64,000 nucleotides of DNA, from NCBI RefSeq assembly GCF_029688735.1, contig NZ_JARULD010000001.1, positions 868,001 to 932,000 on the forward strand, in the 5' to 3' direction. Below the pieces are notes generated by a model. That model did not search any database. It was not told the origin of the DNA and saw only the letters and a list, made by a program, of their open reading frames with translations. Numbering within the stretch: the first letter of the stretch is position 1; the number at the start of each line of letters is the position of its first letter. The translations under genes and the position numbers were made by a program. The stretch is from Qipengyuania flavescens (GTDB taxonomy: Bacteria > Pseudomonadota > Alphaproteobacteria > Sphingomonadales > Sphingomonadaceae). This document shows, in pieces, positions 8,530 to 15,804 of this stretch.

Positions 8530-9324
8530 ATGGCCGGAAAAATTGAAAAGCTGTCCGGGCTGTGCGTGGTTACGGGCGCCTCGAGCGGCATCGGGTTTGA
8601 GCTCACGAAGCTGGCGGCCCGCGATGGCTGTGACCTGATCCTTGCGGCCGATCGCGATCTCGGTGCGGCCGAAGCCGCCGCGCGGCAGTGTGGTGCAACG
8701 GGTGTCGAGACGGTCGAAGCCGATCTCGCCACACGCGACGGCCTCCAAGCCCTCGTGACAATGCTCGGCGACCGTACGCCCGATGTCCTGCTTGCCAATG
8801 CCGGTCATGGGCTGGGCGAAGCGTTCCTCGATCAAGAGTGGAAGGACATTGCCCACGTCATCCACACCAATGTCACGGGCACGACCTGGCTGCTGCACCA
8901 TGTCGGGCAGAAAATGCGCGCGAAGAATGCCGGTCGCATCCTCGTAACCGGTTCGATCGCCGGGCACATCCCAGGCTCATTCCAGCTCGTTTACAACAGC
9001 ACCAAAAGCTACATCGATTACTTCTGCTTCGGGCTGCGCAACGAACTTAAGGATACCGACGTGGTCGTCTCATGCCTGATGCCGGGGCCGACGGATACCC
9101 GGTTCTTCGACCGCGCCGGGCTCGAAAACACCGATGTCGGCAAATCTGACAGCAAGGACGATCCCGCCATGGTTGCCGAGGCGGGTTACAACGCCCTGCT
9201 CGAAGGCGACGCGCACACCGTCAGCGGCTTCATGAACAAGATCCAGGATATGTTCGCCGGCGTGATTCCCGATACGGTGCTCGCCCAGATGCACCGTCGA
9301 ATGGCCGAACCTGACAATCGCTAG
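8530..9324 (+). CDS. Short-chain dehydrogenase/reductase
   Basis: The 264-residue SDR has the cofactor loop TGASSGIGFEL near residue 17, the ANAGHG motif, and the catalytic S and YNSTKSY (Tyr-x3-Lys). The aspartate after the second strand (LAADRD) suggests NAD preference, though this is only a rule of thumb. ATG 8530 follows the dehydrogenase stop by 2 bases, so the enzymes are made together. The substrate is unknown. Confidence 0.85.
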   Translation: MAGKIEKLSGLCVVTGASSGIGFELTKLAARDGCDLILAADRDLGAAEAAARQCGATGVETVEADLATRDGLQALVTMLGDRTPDVLLANAGHGLGEAFLDQEWKDIAHVIHTNVTGTTWLLHHVGQKMRAKNAGRILVTGSIAGHIPGSFQLVYNSTKSYIDYFCFGLRNELKDTDVVVSCLMPGPTDTRFFDRAGLENTDVGKSDSKDDPAMVAEAGYNALLEGDAHTVSGFMNKIQDMFAGVIPDTVLAQMHRRMAEPDNR

Positions 9325-9367
9325 GGCCGCACGCTTTCGCTAATCGCAACAACCGAGGAGAACACCT

Positions 9368-9985
9368 ATGTCTCTCACCGCCATCGCCCTGAACTGCTCG
9401 CTCAAGAAATCTACGGGCGAAGCAAGCTCCACCGACGCCATGATCGCCGTGCTGAAAAAGCATCTGGCCGAGCGGGATGTCGAACTGGCCGAAACCATCC
9501 GGATCGCCGATTACAATGTCCCCCCGGGCGTAACGTCGGACGAGGGTGAGGGCGACGACTGGCCGGGCATTCGCGAGAAAATTCTGAGCCACGACATCCT
9601 GGTCTTCGGCGGGCCGATCTGGATGGGGCAGATCGGGTCGGTCGCTAAACGCGTGCTCGAACGGATGGATGCCTTCACCAGCGAGACCGACGACCAGGGC
9701 CGGATGCCGAGCTTCGGCAAGGTTGCGATCGCTGCGATCGTCGGCAATGAAGATGGCGCGCACTGGAGCTCGGCGCAGCTGTTCCAGTCGCTCAACGACA
9801 CGGGCTGGACGATCCCGGCAGGCGCCGCATGCTATTGGGTAGGCGAGGCAATGGGCAGCACCGACTTCAAGGAGTTGGCCAAAACCCCCGATCCGGTCAC
9901 CGAGACCGCGCAGATGTGCTCGATCAATGCCGCGCATCTCGCCAAACTTCTCGCGGGCGACACCTACCCCGGGACGAAGGGCTGA
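9368..9985 (+). CDS. Flavodoxin-fold NAD(P)H-dependent FMN reductase
   Basis: The 205-residue protein has the flavodoxin-like start ALNCSLKKSTGEASST (phosphate loop for FMN), then ILVFGGPIWMGQIGSVAKRVLERMD, which is typical of the NADPH-dependent FMN reductase/NAD(P)H:quinone oxidoreductase group. It probably passes electrons to quinones or other acceptors in the cytoplasm. A GAGGAGA ribosome site precedes ATG 9368. It sits 43 bases after the SDR gene and 41 bases before another SDR gene, consistent with one operon. Confidence 0.82.
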   Translation: MSLTAIALNCSLKKSTGEASSTDAMIAVLKKHLAERDVELAETIRIADYNVPPGVTSDEGEGDDWPGIREKILSHDILVFGGPIWMGQIGSVAKRVLERMDAFTSETDDQGRMPSFGKVAIAAIVGNEDGAHWSSAQLFQSLNDTGWTIPAGAACYWVGEAMGSTDFKELAKTPDPVTETAQMCSINAAHLAKLLAGDTYPGTKG

Positions 9986-10026
9986 CGGCCCGGAACCCTC
10001 CTACTCCAAACTCCTAGGAGACCATC

Positions 10027-10896
10027 ATGAGGCAAGGAACCACCAACCAGATCGAGCCGCCCCTACCGAAGCAGCAACAGCGTGTACCGGGCGCGACCGA
10101 GGCAATGCACCCCAAGCCTGATCATGGCGAAGACAGCTACGAGGGGTCCGGTCGCCTCGAAGGAAAGAGGGTCGTCATCACCGGCGGTGACAGCGGGATC
10201 GGTCGCGCGGTCGCAATCGCCTTCGCGCGCGAAGGCGCGGATGTGCTAATAGCCTATCTGTGCGAGGATCACGACGCGCAGGAAACGAAAGAATGGGTCG
10301 AAAAAGCTGGGCGCAGATGCGTCTTGATGCGCGGCGATATCAGCGATGCGGAGCATTGCCAGGCTATAATCGAACAGGCTGTCCGCACCTTTGGCGGGAT
10401 CGATGTGCTGGTGAACAATGCTGCCCACCAAATGACATTCGAAACATTGGAGGACATTCCCGACGACGAATGGGAGCGGACCTTTGCAACCAATATCCAC
10501 GCGATGTTCTATCTCGCGAAAGCCGCTTTGCCTCACATGGGTGAGGGCAGCTCGATCATCAATTCGGCATCAATCAATTCCGACCAGCCCAACCCTACGC
10601 TGCTGCCTTATGCGACCACGAAGGGTGCGATCCAGAATTACACGGCAGGATTGGCGCAACTGCTGGCAGACCGGAAAATTCGGGTGAACTGCGTCGCGCC
10701 TGGCCCGGTTTGGACGCCGCTTATCCCCTCTACGATGCCCGAAGAGGACGTCGCCGAATTCGGGAAAGATTATCCGCTCGGCCGCCCCGCACAACCCGCC
10801 GAACTCGCGCCGCCCTACGTTATGCTGGCGAGTGATGAAGCAAGCTACATCTCGGGAGCTACAATAGCCGTGACCGGCGGCAAACCGATGATGTGA
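10027..10896 (+). CDS. SDR oxidoreductase, YdaD/YghA (general stress protein 39)-like
   Basis: The 289-residue SDR has the long N-terminal extension (about 45 residues, with HPKPDHGEDSYEGSGRLEGK) that marks the YdaD/YghA group. Then come the cofactor loop TGGDSGIGRAVAI, NNAAHQ, and YATTKGAI as the Tyr-x3-Lys catalytic pair. Bacillus YdaD is a general stress protein, which fits its place in this stress-type gene run. CTAGGAG precedes the ATG. The natural substrate is unknown. Confidence 0.87.
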   Translation: MRQGTTNQIEPPLPKQQQRVPGATEAMHPKPDHGEDSYEGSGRLEGKRVVITGGDSGIGRAVAIAFAREGADVLIAYLCEDHDAQETKEWVEKAGRRCVLMRGDISDAEHCQAIIEQAVRTFGGIDVLVNNAAHQMTFETLEDIPDDEWERTFATNIHAMFYLAKAALPHMGEGSSIINSASINSDQPNPTLLPYATTKGAIQNYTAGLAQLLADRKIRVNCVAPGPVWTPLIPSTMPEEDVAEFGKDYPLGRPAQPAELAPPYVMLASDEASYISGATIAVTGGKPMM

Positions 10897-11059
10897 TCTG
10901 TCGGCTGCCCGAGCAAGGGAGCGAAGCGGCATTAGCTGCCCAATACGGAAAGGTTGTCTTACGAACAGGGTCATACGCGGACGCCTGCTCATTGGGCGAC
11001 CTCCCGATCGAACGCTCGATGTTTCGATTCTTGCCGAAGTGGACCATCATGGTCGCTAG

Positions 11060-11348
11060 TCACAGACGCGCCGCTTTCGTCGGATCGTGGAGCTGGCCCT
11101 TGCTGACGAACAGGCTATCTCCGATTATCCCGACGAACGCTCCGGCTGGCTTGAACAGCGGGGAGTAATCAGCGGACTGTCGAGCTGATGGTATTAGGCC
11201 ATGATTGATACGACGATGGCGGCCGCTGAATCACAGACCAGGCCATGCATTCGCATGCCAGGCATGGCTGCGCCATTCGCGATCAAGTCCCAGCACCACA
11301 CCGAGAATCGCAGCCACGCCAAGCTGGCTCAGGATATCCCAGTCGAGC
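11060..11348 (-). pseudogene. MgtC/SapB-family membrane protein, decayed
   Basis: Three minus-strand frames match an MgtC-family protein piece by piece. From 11348 the frame gives DWDILSQLGVAAILGVVLGL followed by DREWRSHA, the family N-terminus with its conserved E-R core. A shift leads to GMRMHGLVCDSAAAIVVS. A third segment at 11150-11063 reads GAFVGIIGDSLFVSKGQLHD, matching the next helix and loop. No start codon is seen before the first piece, and the C-terminal half is missing. The rest of the 10897-11628 interval shows nothing recognisable. Confidence 0.6.
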
Positions 11349-11628
11349 CTTCTGGAGGATGTGACAGGGCTGAATTCGGTTCGCTATTCCACTTTCTGCT
11401 CGGGTCCCGGGATGGTCTTTGCGGTCGTAGCAATCGGGAAGGACAACCAACCTGAGTGCTGCAATTGCCGGGTGGGATGCTCTCTTCTGTAGACAACCTG
11501 GCAGCGCCCCTACGATAACCCGTTGCAAAGGAAGGACAGTCTTCTCGTAGTGTTCTTGCTCCATGCAGGGTGGCTCATATATTTTCCTAGCGCGGACGGG
11601 TTCTCGACACGAGGTGAGGAGAAACGTG

Positions 11629-11808
11629 ATGGCGAAGGGAAGCAAGGACAAATACACCGACAAGCAGAAGCGCAAGGCCGAGCACATCGAAGAGAGCTAC
11701 GAGGACCGCGGCGTGTCGCAGGAAGAGGCCGAACGCCGCGCCTGGGCGACCGTGAACAAACAAAGCGGCGGCGGCAACAAATCCGGTTCCGGCAGGAGCA
11801 GCGGATAA
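11629..11808 (+). CDS. Small basic protein, plasmid-stabilisation-annotated family
   Basis: ATG 11629 follows a GAGGTGAGGAGAA ribosome site, so the longer in-frame reading from 11563 is unlikely. The 59-residue product is strongly charged (GSKDKYTDKQKRKAEHIEES, then RRAWATVNK) with a Gly/Ser tail. Proteins of this type in sphingomonads and rhizobia are often labelled plasmid stabilisation protein, but I know of no proven role. It is followed closely by the 11830 gene. Confidence 0.65.
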   Translation: MAKGSKDKYTDKQKRKAEHIEESYEDRGVSQEEAERRAWATVNKQSGGGNKSGSGRSSG

Positions 11809-11829
11809 GGTTGGCGCGGAAAGCAAGTG

Positions 11830-12051
11830 ATGCACACATACAAGCTGCGTGCTCGCGATGATCGCGATTCAGTGATTGAAGAGATCGATTTCGAATGTTT
11901 CTCGATAGCCGGAGCTCTGGATAAGGCCAAGGCCATGGTTAGAGCCGGCCACGCTGATCTTTTTGAGGATGGCATGCCGGTCTGTTCGATGGAACTGGTG
12001 GCAGAGACTGGGGTGTGGGTGGTTGATAAGCCGCGGTATTCTGAACGTTAG
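11830..12051 (+). CDS. Small protein of unknown function
   Basis: The 73-residue product (from ATG 11830; GTG 11827 is an alternative) has no membrane segment and a balanced charged composition, with EEIDFECFSIAGALDKAKAM suggesting an alpha/beta fold. Its make-up recalls small one-domain proteins such as DUF6894, but the match is not firm. It lies 21 bases after the small basic protein gene, so the two may be co-expressed. Confidence 0.5.
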   Translation: MHTYKLRARDDRDSVIEEIDFECFSIAGALDKAKAMVRAGHADLFEDGMPVCSMELVAETGVWVVDKPRYSER

Positions 12052-12055
12052 ACGC

Positions 12056-12308
12056 AATTATAGCCGAGCAAATCATGGATCGCGGTTGGAAGCGGACTAC
12101 CGGCTACCCGCTATAGCGCTAGTTTCGACCCTTGATAGGCGGGGCACGAGGCAAGACTTAGTCGATTGCAACCTGATCGGGAGGTTGCGAGCCCCAAACG
12201 CCTGTCCTTAACACAAGGCGGTTTGCGTGGACAGCGGATGTCCGCTTTCAGGCAGTGACAGTTGGGCGTCGAATGTCTGGAATGGGGGCGCTAAGTAGCC
12301 ATCCTTAG
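12056..12308. other. Intergenic stretch without recognised gene
   Basis: Nothing coding is seen. It has the phrase GTCCGCTTTC (about 12239), which also occurs near 531. Such short phrases are frequent between genes in sphingomonads. Confidence 0.4.
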
Positions 12309-12740
12309 TTATCCGACCTCAAGGTGGGGCTCGAAGCAACGAATGGTCTCTACGATCTTCGCGACCTGATTGTCTGGGAATAAGTCGCTTACGCCGTTAG
12401 GATTTCGGTCCGTGAATGGAGGCTCATATAGCAAGGCAGGATCAAGGCGTCCTGATGCAGTCAGTTGTTCGACAATGAGTTCGACGAATTCGATCTGTCT
12501 TGCCGAAAGCGTAAACTCGGCAAGCGCATTGTTGAACGCTTACAGCGCCTCCTTTCTGTCCAAACCGACGAGCGATCGGATGAGCAAAGGCATATCCGGC
12601 ATATATCCGGCATATTGGTCAACTGCTCGAATTGTTCGTCGTCAGTGACTCCTGACTCGATAAGCAGAGCTTGCAGTTCGTCGAGATCGCTCTTTGTGAT
12701 GGGCTTGCCCTTCCGCAAACGCACCAGCGTCAGATTGTCA
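12309..12740 (-). pseudogene. Type I restriction R subunit / DEAD-type helicase, C-terminal remnant
   Basis: Read from about 12740 on the minus strand, the frame gives LTLVRLRKGKPITKSDLDEL and QALLIESG, the typical C-terminal domain of HsdR-type (EcoEI R-like) subunits. After a frameshift near 12600 another frame continues with LIRSLVGLDRKEAL, a TAA stop, and then ARQIEFVELIVEQLTASGRL and DPALLYEPPFTD, ending with TAA at 12309-12311. The motor and nuclease domains are missing. This is the tail of a restriction system left at the edge of a tRNA gene. Confidence 0.75.
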
Positions 12741-12766
12741 GGCGCTGATTGCCAACGCAAACCCCG

Positions 12767-12789
12767 AAATGGGCGAAGTGCCCATTTTT
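12767..12789 (-). terminator. Hairpin just after the tRNA-Thr gene
   Basis: AAATGGGC (12767-12774) and GCCCATTT (12780-12787) form a perfect 8-bp stem with a 5-base loop. It lies 9 bases past the encoded CCA end of tRNA-Thr on the minus strand. It also has a T-run on the plus strand, so it could work both ways. Confidence 0.55.
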
Positions 12790-12798
12790 GACCGGGGG

Positions 12799-12874
12799 TG
12801 GTGCCGCTTACGTGACTCGAACACGTGACCCCATCATTACGAATGATGTGCTCTACCAACTGAGCTAAAGCGGC
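12799..12874 (-). tRNA. tRNA-Thr (anticodon CGU)
   Basis: The minus strand folds as a cloverleaf: acceptor GCCGCTT/AAGCGGC, D-arm AGCTCAGTTGGTAGAGC, anticodon arm CATCA-TTCGTAA-TGATG with anticodon CGT, and a T-arm around GTTCGAGTC. Discriminator A and an encoded CCA end at 12799-12802. Accessory DNA begins right after its 3' end. Confidence 0.95.
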
Positions 12875-12894
12875 ACATTCCCGCTTGCGGGAAG

Positions 12895-12968
12895 TGGAGG
12901 CCCGAGCCGGAATCGAACCGGCGTGCAAGGATTTGCAGTCCTCTGCGTAACCACTCCGCCATCGGGCC
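12895..12968 (-). tRNA. tRNA-Cys (anticodon GCA)
   Basis: The minus strand has acceptor GGCCCGA/TCGGGCC, an anticodon loop CTGCAAA with anticodon GCA, and a T-arm CCGGTTCGATTCCGG. CCA is encoded. It lies 20 bases upstream of tRNA-Thr in the same direction, and the two are probably transcribed together. A short inverted repeat (TTCCCGC/GCGGGAA) fills the gap. Confidence 0.95.
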
Positions 12969-13096
12969 TCGCCCTTGCCTCTCGGCACGGGAAGCGGCGC
13001 ACTAGCGATTCTGCGCGGGCTTGGCAATCGCCGCGTGACACCCTTACGTAACGTCACTCTGGACGCGCGCGCGCTCAGCCGCAATGACAGCGCCCC

Positions 13097-13876
13097 ATGA
13101 GCCTTGCCAACCTTATCGACCCCGTCACCGCCGAGGGCGGCGCGACCCGCTTCAGCGGCCTCGACAACTGGATGCAGGGGCGCACGCTGTATGGCGGCGC
13201 GTCTGCCCTGATCGCCTACCTCGCGGCCGTGCGCGCCTTTCCCGACCTGCCGCCGCTGCGCGCCGGACAGGTGGCGTTCGTAGCCCCCACCGGGCCGGAG
13301 GTGGAACTGCGGCGCGAAATCGTGCGCCAGGGGCGCAACGTGGCGCAGGTGCGCAGCGAAATCTGGTGCGAGGGCAAATGCACCCTCACCGCCTTCTGGC
13401 TGTTCGGCACCGCACGCGAACCGAATGCCGTGCATCCCGCCGCCCCGGTCGAGAACTGGCCCGGCGCGCCGGAAGATCAGGAGCCGGCGATGAAGGGCAA
13501 GGGGCCGGCCTTCATCCAGAACAATTTCGAGATCCTGCGCGCGCAGGAGATGCGCGGGCCCGGCGATCCGGTGGTGCGCCGCTGGGCGCGGCTGACGGAG
13601 CGCGAGGGCCTCGATCCGGTCAGCGAGCTCATCCTGCTCGGCGACGTACTGCCGCCCGGCGCGATGCGCGCGATGGAGCGGCAGGGCCCGATCAGCTCGA
13701 TCAACTGGTCGTTCAACCTGCTCGACACCGATCCTGCCACGCGCGACGGCTGGTGGCTGAGCGAGAACGCCAGCCAGCACGCCGACGCCGGCTATTCGAG
13801 CGAGCGGCTGCGCCTGTGGAATGCGGACGGCAAGCAGGTGCTGGACGGGATGCAGTGCGTGGCGGTGTTCGGATAG
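13097..13876 (+). CDS. Acyl-CoA thioesterase family protein (double hotdog fold)
   Basis: The 259-residue protein has the layout of TesB-like double-hotdog thioesterases. An N-terminal hotdog carries LYGGASALIAYLAAVRAFPD (the long helix) and an RSEIW strand, and a second half carries GPISSINWSFNLLD and ADAGYSSERLRLW, close to the family ending in which an Asp and Thr/Gln act on the thioester. Substrate chain length is unknown. It stands between the tRNA pair and the HTH gene and is not obviously in an operon. Confidence 0.75.
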   Translation: MSLANLIDPVTAEGGATRFSGLDNWMQGRTLYGGASALIAYLAAVRAFPDLPPLRAGQVAFVAPTGPEVELRREIVRQGRNVAQVRSEIWCEGKCTLTAFWLFGTAREPNAVHPAAPVENWPGAPEDQEPAMKGKGPAFIQNNFEILRAQEMRGPGDPVVRRWARLTEREGLDPVSELILLGDVLPPGAMRAMERQGPISSINWSFNLLDTDPATRDGWWLSENASQHADAGYSSERLRLWNADGKQVLDGMQCVAVFG

Positions 13877-13988
13877 GGCGACACTGCGGCGACAAAGGCG
13901 ACACCCTGTCGCCCGCTCGTGATATGCACTAAACCGCTGTTACAGAAGGACATTTCCCGTTCTTGGAAAAGCGGCATTGCAAGGGCCG

Positions 13989-14006
13989 CCCCCGCCCCCG
14001 CCCCCG
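13989..14006. repeat. Three-unit CCCCCG repeat
   Basis: CCCCCG occurs three times in tandem directly after the 3' end of the HTH gene. It is G-rich on the strand transcribed from that gene. A hairpin-forming pair GGGCGACA/TGTCGCCC lies just upstream at about 13877-13916. Confidence 0.6.
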
Positions 14007-14010
14007 CACC

Positions 14011-14604
14011 TTACTTGCCGTTCGCCTTTTTCGCTTTCTTGCGGGCCTTGCATTCGGCATCGGCATTCGACCGCCACTCTTGCGGGCCCTGCTCCACCCG
14101 GTCGGCCAGCGCAGCGAGATCGCCGGTTTCATAGGCGGCTTCGGGCAGGAAATCGTATTTCGGCTTGCGCACGAGTTCGCGCCGCATGGCGAGCAGCGAC
14201 AAGGTCAGCCGCTCGTCGTACTTGCGCGAGGTGCCGATCAGCTCGCCATTGTAGAAATGCGGAACCTCGACACCGTTGAGCGCGCGATCGAGCGCTGCCT
14301 CGGCCAGTGCATCGAAGCGCGAGGCAAAGGCCGCTTCCCACGCCCGGTCGAACGGCGTCCCGCGCAGCCGCGCGCGCAGCTTGTAGGCCGACTGCCGCCC
14401 CATCCCTACCGCTCGCGCCGCAGCAGAGACATTATGCGTCGCCCCAAGCTCGCGCAGGAACGCGGCCTGTTTGGCAGGCGTCCAGCCGTCGTGGCGCTCG
14501 GGTGTGGAGAGAGCGGCGGGGGATGCGTCGAGGGTTGCAGGGAGCGTTTCGACAGCGGATTCGCTGTCGGCCGCGAACGAGGATGGGTGCGGTTGGTTCG
14601 TCAT
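14011..14604 (-). CDS. HTH-containing protein of unknown function
   Basis: The 197-residue soluble protein has a helix-turn-helix at about residues 43-77 (KQAAFLRELGATHNVSAAAR, then GMGRQSAYKLRARL), of the type seen in small terminase-like or transposase-like proteins and in many sphingomonad hypothetical regulators. The C-terminus is lysine-rich (RKKAKKANGK). DNA binding is likely; target and function are unknown. Confidence 0.65.
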   Translation of the reverse strand: MTNQPHPSSFAADSESAVETLPATLDASPAALSTPERHDGWTPAKQAAFLRELGATHNVSAAARAVGMGRQSAYKLRARLRGTPFDRAWEAAFASRFDALAEAALDRALNGVEVPHFYNGELIGTSRKYDERLTLSLLAMRRELVRKPKYDFLPEAAYETGDLAALADRVEQGPQEWRSNADAECKARKKAKKANGK

Positions 14605-14684
14605 CCGCGAGGTTAAGGCAAATTCGGCGCGAGTAGGAAAGGGGTCTTTCGCCGACTATTCGGGAATGACGAAAACATTCACAC

Positions 14685-15311
14685 CTATGTCGACGTCATA
14701 GAGCGCGCTGATCTGCCGGACCATCTGCGACAGAAAGTGAAAGCCAAACCCGACGCCAGCACAAAGGATGCACACGCCCAGACAACCGTTTGCGCCAATG
14801 AGTCAGCGAAGAACGGCAGGATCGCCAGAACAACATTCGTGGTGACATGGAGGACAAACAGGAAGGCAACACCACCCCACAGGCGTTTGTCGGCGAAAAG
14901 CACGTAATATTTGCCGAATACGAAGTGAAGCAGGAGCCGCGCTGCTCCGATCACGACAAACATCGCGACGAGCAGGCCGGCGTTCATGATTTCGCCGCTC
15001 TCTGCGAGGCCATCCCTGACCCTGAAGAACTGCTGCACATTTTCGATAAGTGCGATGTACAACGCGACGATGAAGGCGCTGGCGCCAAGCGTATAGCGTC
15101 TGCGCATTCTGCTCAGACCGAAGTACCGCAAAGAGTCCTCGATCGAAACCGTCACGATTTTGGACAGGACGATCCCGACGATGGCCAGCGTATTGGAGTG
15201 ATTGAAAATCGGTGGAAAGACCTTGCCGATGATAACCGTTGCGATAGTGACCCAGAAGCCGATCAGCACTGTCCAGCCGAACCCTTCGAGATAGAGTCTG
15301 AAGTCATTCAT
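14685..15311 (-). CDS. Multi-pass membrane protein of unknown function
   Basis: From ATG 15311 (MNDFRLYLEGFGW) the 208-residue product has about six hydrophobic segments, separated by short basic loops such as RMRRRYTL. No motif is recognised. It lies 75 bases downstream of the double-glycine peptide gene on the same strand, so the two may be co-transcribed. If so, a transport or immunity role is conceivable, but nothing in the protein shows it. Confidence 0.6.
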   Translation of the reverse strand: MNDFRLYLEGFGWTVLIGFWVTIATVIIGKVFPPIFNHSNTLAIVGIVLSKIVTVSIEDSLRYFGLSRMRRRYTLGASAFIVALYIALIENVQQFFRVRDGLAESGEIMNAGLLVAMFVVIGAARLLLHFVFGKYYVLFADKRLWGGVAFLFVLHVTTNVVLAILPFFADSLAQTVVWACASFVLASGLAFTFCRRWSGRSARSMTST

Positions 15312-15386
15312 ACGGCGCAGAGTACCGCCTCGATCTGAAATAGCGAGCGAGGCGTAAAACCCCGCTCGCATTTACTATCCGCAAGG

Positions 15387-15623
15387 TCAGCGTCCGGCTT
15401 GCGTGGTACCGATTTCCTGCTGACGCGCACCTTCCTGCGCGGCATAATCCGAATTCAGTTCAACGTTCACCGTGCCGAGGTCGATGCTGAATTCGACACC
15501 GAAAAAGCTCCACGAACAACAGCTTACGCTGGCATCTCCGGTGCCTTTTTCGTAGCTGACCTGACCTCCGCAAATTACAGTCATTTCAGCTTCGTTAAGT
15601 TCGCAGATCATTGCTACTGCCAT
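15387..15623 (-). CDS. Small peptide with a double-glycine leader (bacteriocin- or RiPP-precursor-like)
   Basis: ATG 15623 has a strong AAGGAG site 7 bases upstream (15631-15636), which favours it over a longer in-frame start at 15659. The 78-residue product has leader-like residues 1-20 ending in Gly19-Gly20. Counting back from the cleavage point, L(-12), N(-11), E(-8), M(-7), I(-4), G(-2) and G(-1) fit the classic double-glycine consensus recognised by C39-peptidase ABC exporters. The 58-residue core begins QVSYEKGTGDASVSCCSWSF, has two adjacent cysteines and is rich in Ser, Val and acidic residues. No exporter or modifying enzyme is next to it. Confidence 0.6.
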   Translation of the reverse strand: MAVAMICELNEAEMTVICGGQVSYEKGTGDASVSCCSWSFFGVEFSIDLGTVNVELNSDYAAQEGARQQEIGTTQAGR

Positions 15624-15651
15624 CAACTCACTCCTTATTTGGTTAGAACAA

Positions 15652-15671
15652 ATCCTCACGAATTAGAGGAT
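15652..15671. promoter_or_regulatory. Inverted repeat upstream of the double-glycine peptide gene
   Basis: ATCCTC and GAGGAT flank eight A/T-rich bases, 28 bases before the start codon. The place and symmetry suit an operator or a leader hairpin. No regulator is known. Confidence 0.35.
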
Positions 15672-15804
15672 CTGTCCTGCTGTGGTCGATGACAGCGCTA
15701 ATCCTTTCAATTCGACATGAGAGCTAACCGGTATGTGCTACTGTCTTGGCTAAAAGGCCGCGTAGCTGTCGCAGGAGACAGCGAGTTCGGCCCCCCGCGC
15801 CAGG

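Noticed and set aside
12799-12968. tRNA pair as part of a CRISPR-like or repeat array
   Set aside because: The two repeats of cloverleaf form are ordinary tRNA genes of different specificity. No CRISPR repeats were seen anywhere in the window.
12461-13780. A 439-residue minus-strand frame running through the thioesterase and tRNA genes
   Set aside because: It reads across two tRNA genes and antisense to a thioesterase with clear motifs. It is a by-product of high GC.
13989-14006. G-quadruplex on the minus strand
   Set aside because: Only three runs of five C/G are present; a canonical quadruplex needs four runs.
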